In this document: in pieces, positions 32,149 through 40,310 of the stretch
Layout of the letters: each line of letters starts with the position of its first letter
Position numbering within the stretch: the stretch's first letter is position 1
Assembly (NCBI RefSeq): GCF_029504575.1
Contig: NZ_JAQFII010000002.1
Coordinates: forward strand, 434,001-498,000
Source: Streptomyces sp. SPB162
Lineage (GTDB): Bacteria > Actinomycetota > Actinomycetes > Streptomycetales > Streptomycetaceae
Direction: 5' to 3'
Length of the DNA: 64,000 bases
Position numbers and translations under genes: made by a program
The notes under the pieces: generated by a model
Databases searched by the model: none
What the model saw: the letters and a program-made list of their open reading frames with translations, nothing else
Told to the model about the DNA's origin: nothing

Positions 32149-32163
32149 TACCCCCGAGGGGTA
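32149..32163. promoter_or_regulatory. CsoR operator in front of csoR
   Basis: TACCC-CCGAG-GGGTA, perfect 5-bp arms, 37 bp upstream of the chosen csoR start. Indicates autoregulation. Confidence 0.75.
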
Positions 32164-32200
32164 CACCAAAGGCATGCACAGCGGACGAACGAAGGCGGTC

Positions 32201-32482
32201 ATGGCCGGTTACAGCACCAGCAAGGACGACATCCTCAAGCGTCTTCGTCGCATCGAGGGCCAGATTCGCGGACTCCAGCGCATGGTGGACGAAGACACCT
32301 ACTGCATCGACGTTCTGACGCAGGTCTCCGCGGCCAATCGTGCTCTGCAGTCGGTGGCCGTCGCCCTGGTCGACGAACACCTCAAGTGCTGCGTCACCGA
32401 AGCGATCAGTGCGGGCGGGGACGAAGCCCGAGCCAAGGTCGAGGAAGCTTCCGCGGCTATCGCCAGGCTCGTCCGCTCCTGA
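32201..32482 (+). CDS. csoR: Copper-sensing repressor CsoR
   Basis: 93 residues from the ATG at 32201, which has GAAGG 5 bp upstream; an in-frame ATG at 32174 lacks good spacing. All-helical CsoR/RcnR fold: ILKRLRRIEGQIRGLQRM, then the Cu(I) ligands Cys (DTYCIDVL), His and Cys (DEHLKCCV), the C-H-C triad of true CsoR. When Cu(I) binds it leaves TACCC-N5-GGGTA sites; at least four stand in this window, covering both chaperone units, the MFS gene and csoR itself. Confidence 0.9.
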   Translation: MAGYSTSKDDILKRLRRIEGQIRGLQRMVDEDTYCIDVLTQVSAANRALQSVAVALVDEHLKCCVTEAISAGGDEARAKVEEASAAIARLVRS

Positions 32483-32595
32483 ACAGGACAGACGCATGGG
32501 CTCGGCGAAACGTGCGGCCACGGGCCGCGAGAACGGGCGTGCCGACCCCCCCGGCCCGTGGTGCGACCCAGCGCGCTCTCCCGGTCCCCGCGACC

Positions 32596-32862
32596 TCAGA
32601 CCGGTTCAGGCCGGGAGACGGTGAGCCGTCCGATGTGCGAGAGCGCGAGAACGGCGCCCGCACCGGCGAACCCGGTTGCGGTAAGGGCAAGCCAGACCAG
32701 CCATAGGACGTGGTGCTGTCGGGCGAAGTCCCACAGCCGGTGGCGACATTGCCGAGGGTGATGCCGAGGGCCGGAGATGGTGTGGTACAGCCCGTAGTGC
32801 GTGGCAACCAGCCGGTCCCCTGACAGGGAAATGCGGCATCTGCACCCGGACAAAAGGTCCAT
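32596..32862 (-). CDS. Possible small membrane protein
   Basis: 88 codons. Only the C-terminal half looks protein-like: HHVLWLVWLALTATGFAGAG with VLALSHIGRL is a plausible membrane helix. The N-terminal part is Cys/His/Arg-rich and may be out of frame or spurious; it overlaps the antisense integrase remnant. No family recognised. Confidence 0.3.
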   Translation of the reverse strand: MDLLSGCRCRISLSGDRLVATHYGLYHTISGPRHHPRQCRHRLWDFARQHHVLWLVWLALTATGFAGAGAVLALSHIGRLTVSRPEPV

Positions 32863-32978
32863 CGAGCTGGCCGGCGCCGCCCTCAGCGCGCACCTGGCGA
32901 ACGGCCGTCCGGAGGCTCCTGGCCCCCAAGTGGTCCCGGAGGAGGTGCCTCAGTGGCACCTGCGGATCGTCCGGTAGC
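32832..32978 (+). pseudogene. Tyrosine-recombinase C-terminal remnant
   Basis: Reads RHLHPDKRSIELAGAALSAHL with a tail GPQVVPEEV, the typical C-terminus of Streptomyces site-specific integrases (compare RYLHPDLQAIVAAG in the 58-kb integrase). The rest of the gene is missing. It marks an old integration event left of the IS630-type element. Confidence 0.6.
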
Positions 32979-33024
32979 GCACGATTCGCGCTAGTGCTCT
33001 GACCGCATAGGTTCACCGGGTTGT

Positions 33025-33608
33025 TCAGGCCGCGGCAGCGAGGGGGCGTCCGCCCCAGCGGATGCCTCTCTCGCTTCGGATGCGGGCGCGTTCCTTGCGT
33101 TCGGCGGCCAGGACGTCGCGGTGGCGGGCGTTGGCGTTGCGCCACCGCAGGTAGGCGTGCAGGGCCCGGGTCTGGACGGTGTGGTTCGGGTGTTCGAATT
33201 AGCGATGGTGAACTGCCTCAGCGGTCCGAAGTGGGCTTCGATCGGGTTGGCCCAGGAGGCGTAGGTCGGGCGAGTGAAAGGCTGGCCGAGCTTGGCCGGG
33301 CGGGTGGTGGCCGTCTGAATGACGAAGTCCTCGTCGTCAGTGCTGAGCAGGCGGGGACGGCCTCCCGCCCATCGAGGGTCCAGGCAGGCCAGGCCGATCT
33401 CGTTGAACCGGTGGATCACGTCTCGGACGGTGTCCTCGTCGGCCTGGACCAGTTGAGCGATCACCGGGACGCGGTTCCCGCCGGCCGAGGCCAATAGCAT
33501 CATCGCGCGCCGGTAACGCACCGAACTGGTGCTGCCCCGGCGCACGATCTGCTGCAGCCGCTGTCCTTCCTGATCGGTCAGTCTGCGCACACGGACAGGC
33601 TCGGCCAC
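33025..33608 (-). pseudogene. IS630-family transposase, internal deletion plus frameshift
   Basis: GTG at 33608 with GGAGG 4 bp upstream. The N-terminal helix-turn-helix part (RLTDQEGQRLQQIVRRG to RWAGGRPRLLSTDDE) is intact, then it jumps to the C-terminal PTYASWANPIEAHFGPLRQF. The central DDE catalytic region is missing. A 1-bp deletion after IANSN near 33195 shifts the tail; the other frame ends GIRWGGRPLAAAA at 33025. Inactive. Confidence 0.8.
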
Positions 33609-33691
33609 CGCACCTCCAGCGGTCGGATCGGACGTCACCGCACATCCAACCGCTACGACCGCCGGCCCGGGGAACGTCCTCCGCCGGAGGA

Positions 33692-34069
33692 CTACTTGTC
33701 GCGCATGGCCTCGATCTCGGCGGCCAGCGCGGCCACGTCGCGTGCCTGCGTGTAGAACTTGCTCGCGTACTCGTCGCTGATCGCCGGAAGAACCTTCTCG
33801 AACACCCCCACCAACCTGATCAAGCCTCCTCGGGAAGGCTCGGGGAGGGGGCCCTGGAGGACGCGGTAGGTATAGCCAGCGATGTCCGCGTCGAGCATGA
33901 CCATGTCCTGGTCCTCGATGTCCAGGCCGCGGAACCCGCTCGGGAACGGCATGGCCCTGTACTCGTCCATCATCTTCGCGAGCGCGTCGAGCTTCTTCTG
34001 AATCACGCGGAGATTCTGCCAGCGGCTTTGCGGTGTGGTGCCGTTCACCCCGCTGGACCGGGACGTCAC
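33692..34069 (-). CDS. Unknown 125-residue passenger protein of the IS630-type element
   Basis: GTG start at 34069 with GGAGGTGCC directly upstream, very like the leader of the transposase gene. Sequence: WQNLRVIQKKLDALAKMMDEY near the N-terminus, DIEDQDMVMLDADIAGYTYR in the middle, then FEKVLPAISDEYASKFYTQA and AALAAEIEAM. Mostly helical with coiled-coil potential. No family recognised. It lies wholly inside the terminal repeats, upstream of the transposase on the same strand. Confidence 0.65.
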   Translation of the reverse strand: MTSRSSGVNGTTPQSRWQNLRVIQKKLDALAKMMDEYRAMPFPSGFRGLDIEDQDMVMLDADIAGYTYRVLQGPLPEPSRGGLIRLVGVFEKVLPAISDEYASKFYTQARDVAALAAEIEAMRDK

Positions 34070-34121
34070 GGCACCTCCAAGCGGGCAAACCCCAACCCGG
34101 CGAACCTATGCGGTCACAGCA

Positions 34122-34475
34122 CTAGCCGCCCTGGGTGAAGACCAGGACCTCTCCGGGGCACTCGCCGGCTTCGGCTACGAGCCGCGCTTCGGCCGCCACG
34201 ACCGTACTTGGACCGGTGGGCGCGGGCTCCACCTCGCTGGTGTCGAGTTCGAAGCAGGCGGTACCGCACCCGCAGGTGCAGCGCGTTCGCACGGTGAGGT
34301 GCGGAACCTGCTTTCGTAGCGTGACGTGAACCGGATGGTCCGTGTTCAGGACTGCCGCAAGCACGTCGGCTACGTCGGCAGGCAGCCTTTCGATCACCCC
34401 GTCACCGTATCTGACCAGCGACTTTCGGCTCTCATCGTGCCTGCCTACCGCCGATCGGCCGACGAGTGTGTTCAC
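34122..34475 (-). CDS. Hypothetical protein with Cys-rich knuckle
   Basis: 117 codons from a GTG at 34475; the true start may be internal (for example near VRYGDGVIERL) as no good ribosome site is seen. The middle has CTCGCGTACFEL, four Cys within ten residues, suggesting metal binding. The stop codon sits at the IS630-type insertion junction. No family recognised. Confidence 0.5.
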   Translation of the reverse strand: MNTLVGRSAVGRHDESRKSLVRYGDGVIERLPADVADVLAAVLNTDHPVHVTLRKQVPHLTVRTRCTCGCGTACFELDTSEVEPAPTGPSTVVAAEARLVAEAGECPGEVLVFTQGG

Positions 34476-34680
34476 GCGTCCAGGACCAGGCCGGTGCCGG
34501 CGAAGCAGCCGTCGATGACCTCCGGTCGGTACTGCAGCATCTTGAGCTTGTGCTTCACGGCGCGGGTGATCTAGCTGAGGTCGGCGGCGGCGAGGTTGCC
34601 GATGTCACGCTTGACCAGAGACAGATGCCTTCCATGGCGTGTAGAAGCCGCCGGGAGCGGTGATCACCCAGGTGGCCAGT
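34472..34680 (-). pseudogene. Second IS630-type transposase C-terminal remnant
   Basis: The minus strand reads LVKRDIGNLAAADLS-stop-ITRAVKHKLK then MLQYRPEVIDGCFAGTGLVL, matching the C-terminus of IS630-family transposases, with an internal stop and an out-of-frame upstream part (LATWVITAPGG). Dead fragment. Confidence 0.6.
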
Positions 34681-34722
34681 GCGGCGATGTCCACCAAGAC
34701 TCCAGATGACCTGCCTGAAGGC

Positions 34723-35730
34723 TCAACCGTCCTCGTCGGGCACGAGGTGCCGAGCCGTGCCCATGTCCGGGGTCAGCTCACCGTCGTCCTCGAACCACGG
34801 GTACTCGATCTCCGGCGGGATGCGGCGGAAGGCCGTGCCCGGCTCCTTCAACACCCGCAACGGCGGCCCCGAGTAGTACCGATACGGCCTGGTCGGTGTC
34901 ACCGGCGCCAACGCCTCACGCAGCGCCACGAGCTGCTCGTCGTCCAGGCCGGTCAGCGGCAGCGTGCTGCGCACGACCACCGCATCCGGCCGACCCGGCA
35001 CCGCATCCACCCGCACCCCCGCCGCGTCACACCGCGACCGCAGCGCATCCACACCACCGAACTCTTCCGTATGACCCGACGTCAGCAGATTCGCCCAGTA
35101 ATATCCCCGGGTCACCGGGAGCGTTTCAGGAGCAGCTGTATCGAGCCCGAAGTACCGCTCGTACGGCACTTTGTCGAGCTGACCCCAGTGGTCGTGGAAC
35201 ACGGCCCCCCACGTGGTCCCCGGCCACCGTCCCGCCAAAGCCAGAATCCGCAGGAACGCCTCTCCGGCCGCATCGAGGTACATGCCGGCGAACGGACGGG
35301 CCTCTTCGTGCAGGTACCACTCCCACCACGCGTTGTCCGGGTCGACTGCCCGCACCAGCAGAATGACGTTCGATGCGGAACGACCCCCTCCGGGAGGTTC
35401 GTCGGCGGACACGCGCCACAGGACGCTGGCCCCGTCAGCGTCCGGTTCGGCCATCCGCAGCATGAGCCGCTCGTCACGCTCCGGGGTCCATGCGCCTCCG
35501 TCGTGCTTCCAGCCGAAGTTCACGTTGACCCGCCCGCGGTGGACGGCGAGTTCGCCGACGAGGGGCTCCGCCTCGAAGGCGTCCACCACCTCGCGGAACT
35601 GCGCCGCCACCGTCCCTGGATCACCCAGCGTCACCCACGTGGCCGTCACGTGCGGGCTGGCTGGGTCCCGGCCGCGCATCGCCTGCTTGTCCAGCCAGTG
35701 ACGCACTCCGTCACCTTCACGTCGCAGCAC
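34723..35730 (-). CDS. Hypothetical protein, 335 residues
   Basis: GTG at 35730 with GGAGG 6 bp upstream. Soluble, rich in Trp and acidic residues; conspicuous stretches are NVNFGWKHDGGAWTPERDER, WWEWYLHEEARPFAGMY, TTWGAVFHDHWGQLDKVPY and a C-terminal RYYSGPPLRVLKEPGTAFR. No signal or membrane segment. I do not recognise the family. It is followed upstream on the same strand by two further unknown genes, perhaps one unit. Confidence 0.7.
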   Translation of the reverse strand: MLRREGDGVRHWLDKQAMRGRDPASPHVTATWVTLGDPGTVAAQFREVVDAFEAEPLVGELAVHRGRVNVNFGWKHDGGAWTPERDERLMLRMAEPDADGASVLWRVSADEPPGGGRSASNVILLVRAVDPDNAWWEWYLHEEARPFAGMYLDAAGEAFLRILALAGRWPGTTWGAVFHDHWGQLDKVPYERYFGLDTAAPETLPVTRGYYWANLLTSGHTEEFGGVDALRSRCDAAGVRVDAVPGRPDAVVVRSTLPLTGLDDEQLVALREALAPVTPTRPYRYYSGPPLRVLKEPGTAFRRIPPEIEYPWFEDDGELTPDMGTARHLVPDEDG

Positions 35731-35768
35731 TGCTTCCTCCGTCGTTCTCCAGAAGGGCTGACGCCCTG

Positions 35769-36239
35769 TTACTCCAACTCCGCCAGCACGAGTTCGAGGC
35801 CGAGCCGTTCCGCGCCGTCGATGAGCGCCTGCCTGAGAGCAGCGATGGAGGCGTCCTCCGCGAGGTCCACACCCACATCCGCCGTGATGTCCGATGTCCC
35901 CACCTGCACACCCTCGGACTCCAGGAATTGCTCGATGCTCGCATCGCTGAGCCAGGACGGCAGGCGGTTCGACCAGGCCTGGTAGCCGAAGTATCCCGCG
36001 GTACCGACGCCGACCCAGGGCCAGGCGGAGGAGTCGCCTCCAGAGCCGTCGCCCGCCTTGCAGGTCACCGTCGGCACGATTCCCGTCTCGGCCAGCTGGA
36101 GCACGAACTCCTCCCTACCCAACTGGCTTCCCGACGCCTTGCGCAGCAGTTCGAGCCTCGGCAGACCCTGCCTGTACGACTGCGACTTCTGCTTGTTCCT
36201 GGTCGGGCGGAAGTTGGTGTAGAAGATCAGGCCCTTCAT
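35769..36239 (-). CDS. Hypothetical protein, possibly the C-terminal part of the upstream gene
   Basis: 156 codons from an ATG at 36239, where AGGAGG is only 2 bp away, too close for a normal ribosome site. The same frame stays open and protein-like upstream (SAGDWSTYGSHFQAPIQED), so it may be the true continuation of the propeller-like protein after an indel near 36310. It includes a Gly-rich hydrophobic segment WPWVGVGTAGYFGYQAW, then acidic helices. Function unknown. Confidence 0.5.
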   Translation of the reverse strand: MKGLIFYTNFRPTRNKQKSQSYRQGLPRLELLRKASGSQLGREEFVLQLAETGIVPTVTCKAGDGSGGDSSAWPWVGVGTAGYFGYQAWSNRLPSWLSDASIEQFLESEGVQVGTSDITADVGVDLAEDASIAALRQALIDGAERLGLELVLAELE

Positions 36240-37725
36240 GTCCTCCTGGATGGGGGCCTGGAAATGCGATCCGTAGGTGGACCAGTCGCCCGCGCTGACA
36301 CGCCGAGCGTGCTGATCCCCTGGAGGATCACGTTGATCCGCTCACCGGAATCCGTCGACTGGCCCAGCAGATTGGGGGCGTCGGTGTCGAAGACGACGCG
36401 GTCGCCGGCGTAGTCGATGCTGCCGGGGAGGATGTTCCCCACTCCGTTGGCGAGCGCGCCGCCGGGCTCCTGGTTCAGGACGGCCATGCTGCCGGAGGCG
36501 ATGTCCATCGCGAAGTACAGCGGGAGGGAGACGCCCGAGGCGTCTTTGTAGGACAAGGTCAGAACCGCCACCGAGCCGTTGCCGCTGATGGTGGTCAGGC
36601 TGGTGAGCCGGTTCGGTGTGGCGGTACTCGACTGCGGTGCGGATGTGAGACTGCCGGTCCCGATCCGCACCACGCCGTCGGCCGTGCCACGGAGCTCTTC
36701 GTAGCCGGTGATCGCCACCACCGAGGATCCGTCGCCGCTGAGCTGCGGCCAGTACACGCCCGGTCGGTTGATCACGTACCCGGCCTCGCCGGTCATGTAG
36801 GCCAGGGCGGAGTACCAGGTGGACTTGGTCGTGCCGCCCGATGCAACGTCGAGCACGACCGTCTGGTTCTGCAGGAGATATCCGGTGGCGCCGCACACCG
36901 TGCAGCTGACCGTCAGATCGCCGCCGAGCGCGACCCGGCCGCCGTCGTCCGAGACGGAGAAGTTGGCCTGGTACTCGCGGAAGCAGGTGGAGCCGCTGAT
37001 CTGGGGGATGTTGGCGGGCTTCGCGGGCCTCGGGTCGAGGTAGCTGAGGGCGCCGCTCGCGACGTCGAAGCGGTACGTACTCGTCGTCCCGCACGCGGCC
37101 GGTGTCCGTGTCGCCATGTCGGTGGTCCCGTACATCTGGAAGAACACCGGTTGCCGTTACCGGAGACCCGCACCCCGCGGTCGGGCACCACGCCCACGCT
37201 CGGGCCGCCGGCGTCGTTGCGGCTGACGAGCGTGATGGTCGCCGCGGAGACGTTCCGGACGTAGACGTTGACGTTGGAGCTGTTGCCGCCCAGGTTGGTG
37301 TCGGCCGTGAAGGCCACGACGTTGCCGTCGTCACTGCTGCTCACCGGGATGCCGAAGCCGCCTTCGGCCAGGGCCTGCCCGGCACCGTCAACTGACACCA
37401 GCGTCTTGGTGCCCGTCTTGGTGTCGAAGCGGACCACTCCGATGTTGATGCCGGTCCGGAATGCGGGTTCGTTGCTCTCCGAGTAGAAGACGTAGCGGCC
37501 GTTGCCGGAGACCACCGCTCCCAGCTGTGCGATGCCGTACAACGTCGAGGTCGGGTCCGTGACGTTCGGCGGCAGTTGGCTGACGCCGTTCGCCGGTGCG
37601 ACGTAGGCGGCGGTCGGGGTGGTGGCGGCCGAGGGTGCGGAGGGGCTGCCTGCGGAGGCGGCGTTCGCGGCCGTCACCGTGACGGTGGCCTCCAGTCCGC
37701 GCAGGACGCGCCGACGGCGTGGCAC
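36236..37725 (-). CDS. Beta-propeller-like (TolB/PD40-type) protein, frameshifted
   Basis: Two frames together give about 495 residues. Repeated blade-like units end in sequences such as VSGNGRYVFYSESN, VSSSDDGNVVAFTADTN, VSDDGGRVALGGDL, LSGDGSSVVAITGYE and YAGDRVVFDTDAPNL, the pattern of TolB-like propellers. The N-terminal ATVTVTAANAASAGSPSAP region looks like a signal/linker. The frame breaks near 37145 in GGCAACCGG: one missing C would give NGNPVFFQMYG. Start uncertain. Probably exported, with a binding role. Confidence 0.6.
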
Positions 37726-38322
37726 CGGGACCGAAACGACACGCTTGGACTCGACGAGAACAACACCGCGGTCGTGATCGAGTTTCCGCCCGCGGGTAGT
37801 GCCGTCCGCTGATGTCCGTCTGGGCCTGCGACTTGGGCGTCGCGGGCCGTCTACCGACCGTTTCGAGAGCGCCCGTCATGTTCCGGAGTCGGTACCAAGG
37901 ACGAGGGGCACGGCGAGTAATGGTCGGGGACCTGAGGATTTAGCGGCAGGCGTTGCCACTGCATTGCAAACCATCGACCCGACCCGCAAGCACTCCACCC
38001 GCAGCGATGGCTTCTTGATACCCGGTTCCATGTCTTTGCCACGATTGAGCACGCAGCTACACGAGGCCAACGAGGACCCGGAGCAATTGTCCGGCGCCCG
38101 CCGCAGGCAAACTGCCAGCTATCAATCGAGTACCTTCCGAACGATCCCGGCAGCTCGCGGCAGAACGGAGCCCTCATTGACCGAGTCAAGGTGCGTTAAT
38201 CACCCCTGACCTGCGAAAACAGACCGAACAACAGGCTTCAGGGACCACCTGGGGACCACGAAAGCCAAGGGGAAAGGCCGCCCCCGCAATACGGAGACGG
38301 CCTCTGACCTGCGAATGCACCG
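37726..38322. other. Region without a convincing gene, left of the first att-like repeat
   Basis: About 600 bp. Open frames here are short and carry no recognisable motif. A hairpin GGCCGCCCCCG.../...GAGACGGCC near 38276-38303 could be a terminator. Sequence like GGGACCACCTGGGGACCAC at 38246 resembles 3' ends of actinobacterial integrase genes. Confidence 0.4.
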
Positions 38323-38368
38323 TCGGGACGACAGGATTTGAACCTGCGACCCCTTGACCCCCAGTCAA
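38323..38368 (-). repeat. att-like repeat 1: 3' part of tRNA-Pro(GGG)
   Basis: On the minus strand it reads the whole anticodon stem-loop TTGACTGGGGGTCAA, then GGGGTCGCAGGTTCAAATCC and TGTCGTCCCGA: the 3' two thirds of a Pro tRNA with anticodon GGG. The 5' part is absent (the sequence diverges at ATTTGG). Repeated at 49008 and 58763, so it is a probable attachment-site core. Confidence 0.8.
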
Positions 38369-39034
38369 ATTTGGCCAGAGCATTCTCTCGGCAAACAGGG
38401 CAAACGACGTCGGCACTTCGTGCCATAGCGCATCAGTTGTTCGGAATCGCGCATGCCGCATGGTCCCCAACTAGTCCCCAGAAAAACGGCGCTGGCGCCC
38501 TGCCGCAAGCTCCTTCCCATTTCTTAGGGACTTGACGGGCTTGCGCAAATGAATTCCCTCCGTAGGAGTCGGCACCACTATGGCAAGACCAGGAGTTTTC
38601 TGTGCTCCCGGATCGGTAAGGCTGCCGTGGTCGTCGCTCCGTGTTTCCTCATATCCACGTCCGTGGGCACGTCGCCCCTGCTCGTCCACCGGCCGGCGCG
38701 GTCGGTGTGGCCGGGGAGGTGTCGGCGAACGGGCTGGTCCAGGGTGCCCGACTCGCGTGATCCGCGGGGCGTTAGGTATCGGCCGGCCAAGCTGCTCGCG
38801 GTCGGGGTGTGGGATGACGGCGGCGACGGGCGCATGAGGGACGCCTACACCACAGTGGATCCCGGTGCGCTGACCGCCGGGGGTTTCGCCCAGCTCATCG
38901 CGCTTGCGTCGCTCGCCGTCGGACCGCTGAGCCCCGAGGGTGTCCCAGAACGCGAACAGCGCCGTGCACGCCGGGCCCCCGTGCTTGTACCAGAGTCCGG
39001 CTCACGCGGCGGGCGTTCGCCGTACTCTGGCGGC

Positions 39035-40111
39035 ATGGCGAACCGTGACGGCGTACGCATCGATCTCGACGGCATTCTGCGTGAGTTGGAGGCCAATGGC
39101 TTCGACGGTGTTCGGGTGGAGTTCGCTCCGGATGCCGGTGCCGGCGCTGTGGCGATCGTCGACGTGGTGCGCCAGGGGGTGAGGGCAGCCAACGAGGCGG
39201 CCAACGAGGCGGCGCCGGACTCTGTCTGGGGGTCGTTGCTGACAGCGAGTCTCGCGGGTGTCTCTGTGTCGATCGGGTCGCTGGAAAGTCAGGAGGCGCT
39301 GGAAACCTGGCTGGAGGTGTTCGGCGACCAGGTGCGAGTGGGCGGGCTGTCGGGTGAGCTGCGGGCCACGGATTACCTCCGGCTGCCGGACTGGGCTTCG
39401 CCTGATCCGATGGTAACGGCGTACATCGCGCTGGCCGCGCCCGGCAGTGCCGGTATGTCGGGCTGGCCCGAGCGGGCGGTGCGCTGGGCGGCCGAGGCCG
39501 GTGGTGACGCCTACGTCGCCAGCGGCGGGATGAGTCAGCTCGACGCCACCGGCGAGGTGGCGAAGCATCTGGCTGCCGCACTGCATGTGGCGTCGTCCGG
39601 TGCGGTGCTGTACGCGGACGCGCAGGCGTCGCGGGCCGCGTTGGTCGAGATCGGCTCGGACGGCCAGGCGATGTATCAGACCCATGATGCGTCCGCGTCC
39701 CTTGCGGCTGCGGCCGACCGGGCCCGCGCGGCGATCCTCGCCGAAGCGGCTTACGCGCACTACGCCTTCGTGGCGCCGACACCGCAGCGGGCGTACCTGT
39801 GGGATGCACGTGGCCGGGCCCTGCCGCCGCTGCGGGCGGGGATCTCTGGCGCCTCGGTCCGTATCAACGCGGACCTGTGGAGCCGTTTCGTCCCGGACGT
39901 CCACTGCATGCAGCTGCTCACCGACGAGCATCTGGCCCGGGTGGCAGATCTCGGGCGGTGGACTGTGACGCACGCCACTCCTGGCCGCACGCTCGTGGAG
40001 GCGCCGGATCTGGCCGAGTGGCTCCGTCCCGGCGGACCCGCGCCCTCGATCGTTGACCAGGCGCGTGCCGACTTCGGCAGGGCTCTGGTGCCTGCCGAGG
40101 ATGTCCGGTAA
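39035..40111 (+). CDS. Unknown protein family, copy 1 (359 residues)
   Basis: The ATG at 39035 is chosen because homology with copy 2 is strongest from MANRDGVRIDLD on; the open frame extends upstream to 38549 but that part is probably leader. Soluble, no signal peptide. Conserved stretches: ELEANGFDGVRVEFAPD, GSLLTASLAGVSV, GMSGWPERAVRWAAEAGGDA, EIGSDGQAMYQTHDASA, HYAFVAPTPQRAYLWDARG, DVHCMQLLTDEHLARV. No known catalytic motif is visible. Two copies sit directly before a giant secreted protein, so a linked role (immunity, chaperone or regulator) is an inference only. Confidence 0.72.
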   Translation: MANRDGVRIDLDGILRELEANGFDGVRVEFAPDAGAGAVAIVDVVRQGVRAANEAANEAAPDSVWGSLLTASLAGVSVSIGSLESQEALETWLEVFGDQVRVGGLSGELRATDYLRLPDWASPDPMVTAYIALAAPGSAGMSGWPERAVRWAAEAGGDAYVASGGMSQLDATGEVAKHLAAALHVASSGAVLYADAQASRAALVEIGSDGQAMYQTHDASASLAAAADRARAAILAEAAYAHYAFVAPTPQRAYLWDARGRALPPLRAGISGASVRINADLWSRFVPDVHCMQLLTDEHLARVADLGRWTVTHATPGRTLVEAPDLAEWLRPGGPAPSIVDQARADFGRALVPAEDVR

Positions 40112-40221
40112 CCGCTGCTCACCGTACTGAACCATGGTTTTCACTCGTTGACCGCCTACTCAGCGCGCTGACAGACTCTTTCAGTCTCGAACTACTGTGC
40201 GCCTGATCCGGGGGTTTTCTG

Positions 40222-40290
40222 GTGCTCATTCGTCGTTTAGTGAGCCTGCTCGCCACCACCGTCGCGGGAGCCTTCTTAGAGACTGTAGAA
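40222..40290 (+). pseudogene. Fossil signal-peptide start of the large repeat protein
   Basis: GTG CTC ATT CGT CGT... encodes LIRRLVSLLATTVAGAFLE, nearly identical to the signal peptide at 41996 (VRRLVSLLATTVAGALLAT). It is followed at once by the second duplication unit, showing that unit 1 was copied together with the start of the downstream gene. Confidence 0.7.
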
Positions 40291-40310
40291 TCCGGGACCG
40301 CCTGCGCGAT

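Larger units (their letters stand above)
32994..34122. mobile_element. IS630-type element with internally deleted transposase and passenger gene
   Basis: 1,129 bp bounded by imperfect inverted repeats of about 30 bp (GTGCTCTGACCGCATAGGTT at the left; its near reverse complement at 34093-34122) and flanked by TA on both sides (32992-32993 and 34123-34124), the IS630/Tc1 target duplication. It contains a crippled transposase and a separate 125-codon gene on the same strand. The right insertion point lies in the TAG stop of the gene at 34122-34475; the stop is kept with or without the element. Confidence 0.8.
38531..40290 (+). repeat. Tandem duplication unit 1 (about 1.78 kb)
   Basis: It begins TTGACGGGCTTGCGCAAATG, the same as at 40311, and contains a leader of about 500 bp, the first 359-codon gene, and a leftover signal-peptide start of the large repeat protein. 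Divergence between the units is well above zero, so the duplication is not recent. Confidence 0.75.

Noticed and set aside
37799..38209. A 136-codon plus-strand frame left of att repeat 1
   Set aside because: No recognisable family, no ribosome site and unusual composition; could be chance, so not listed as a gene.
38323..38368. A functional tRNA-Pro gene at 38.3, 49.0 or 58.8 kb
   Set aside because: All three copies lack the 5' acceptor strand and D arm, so none can fold as a tRNA.
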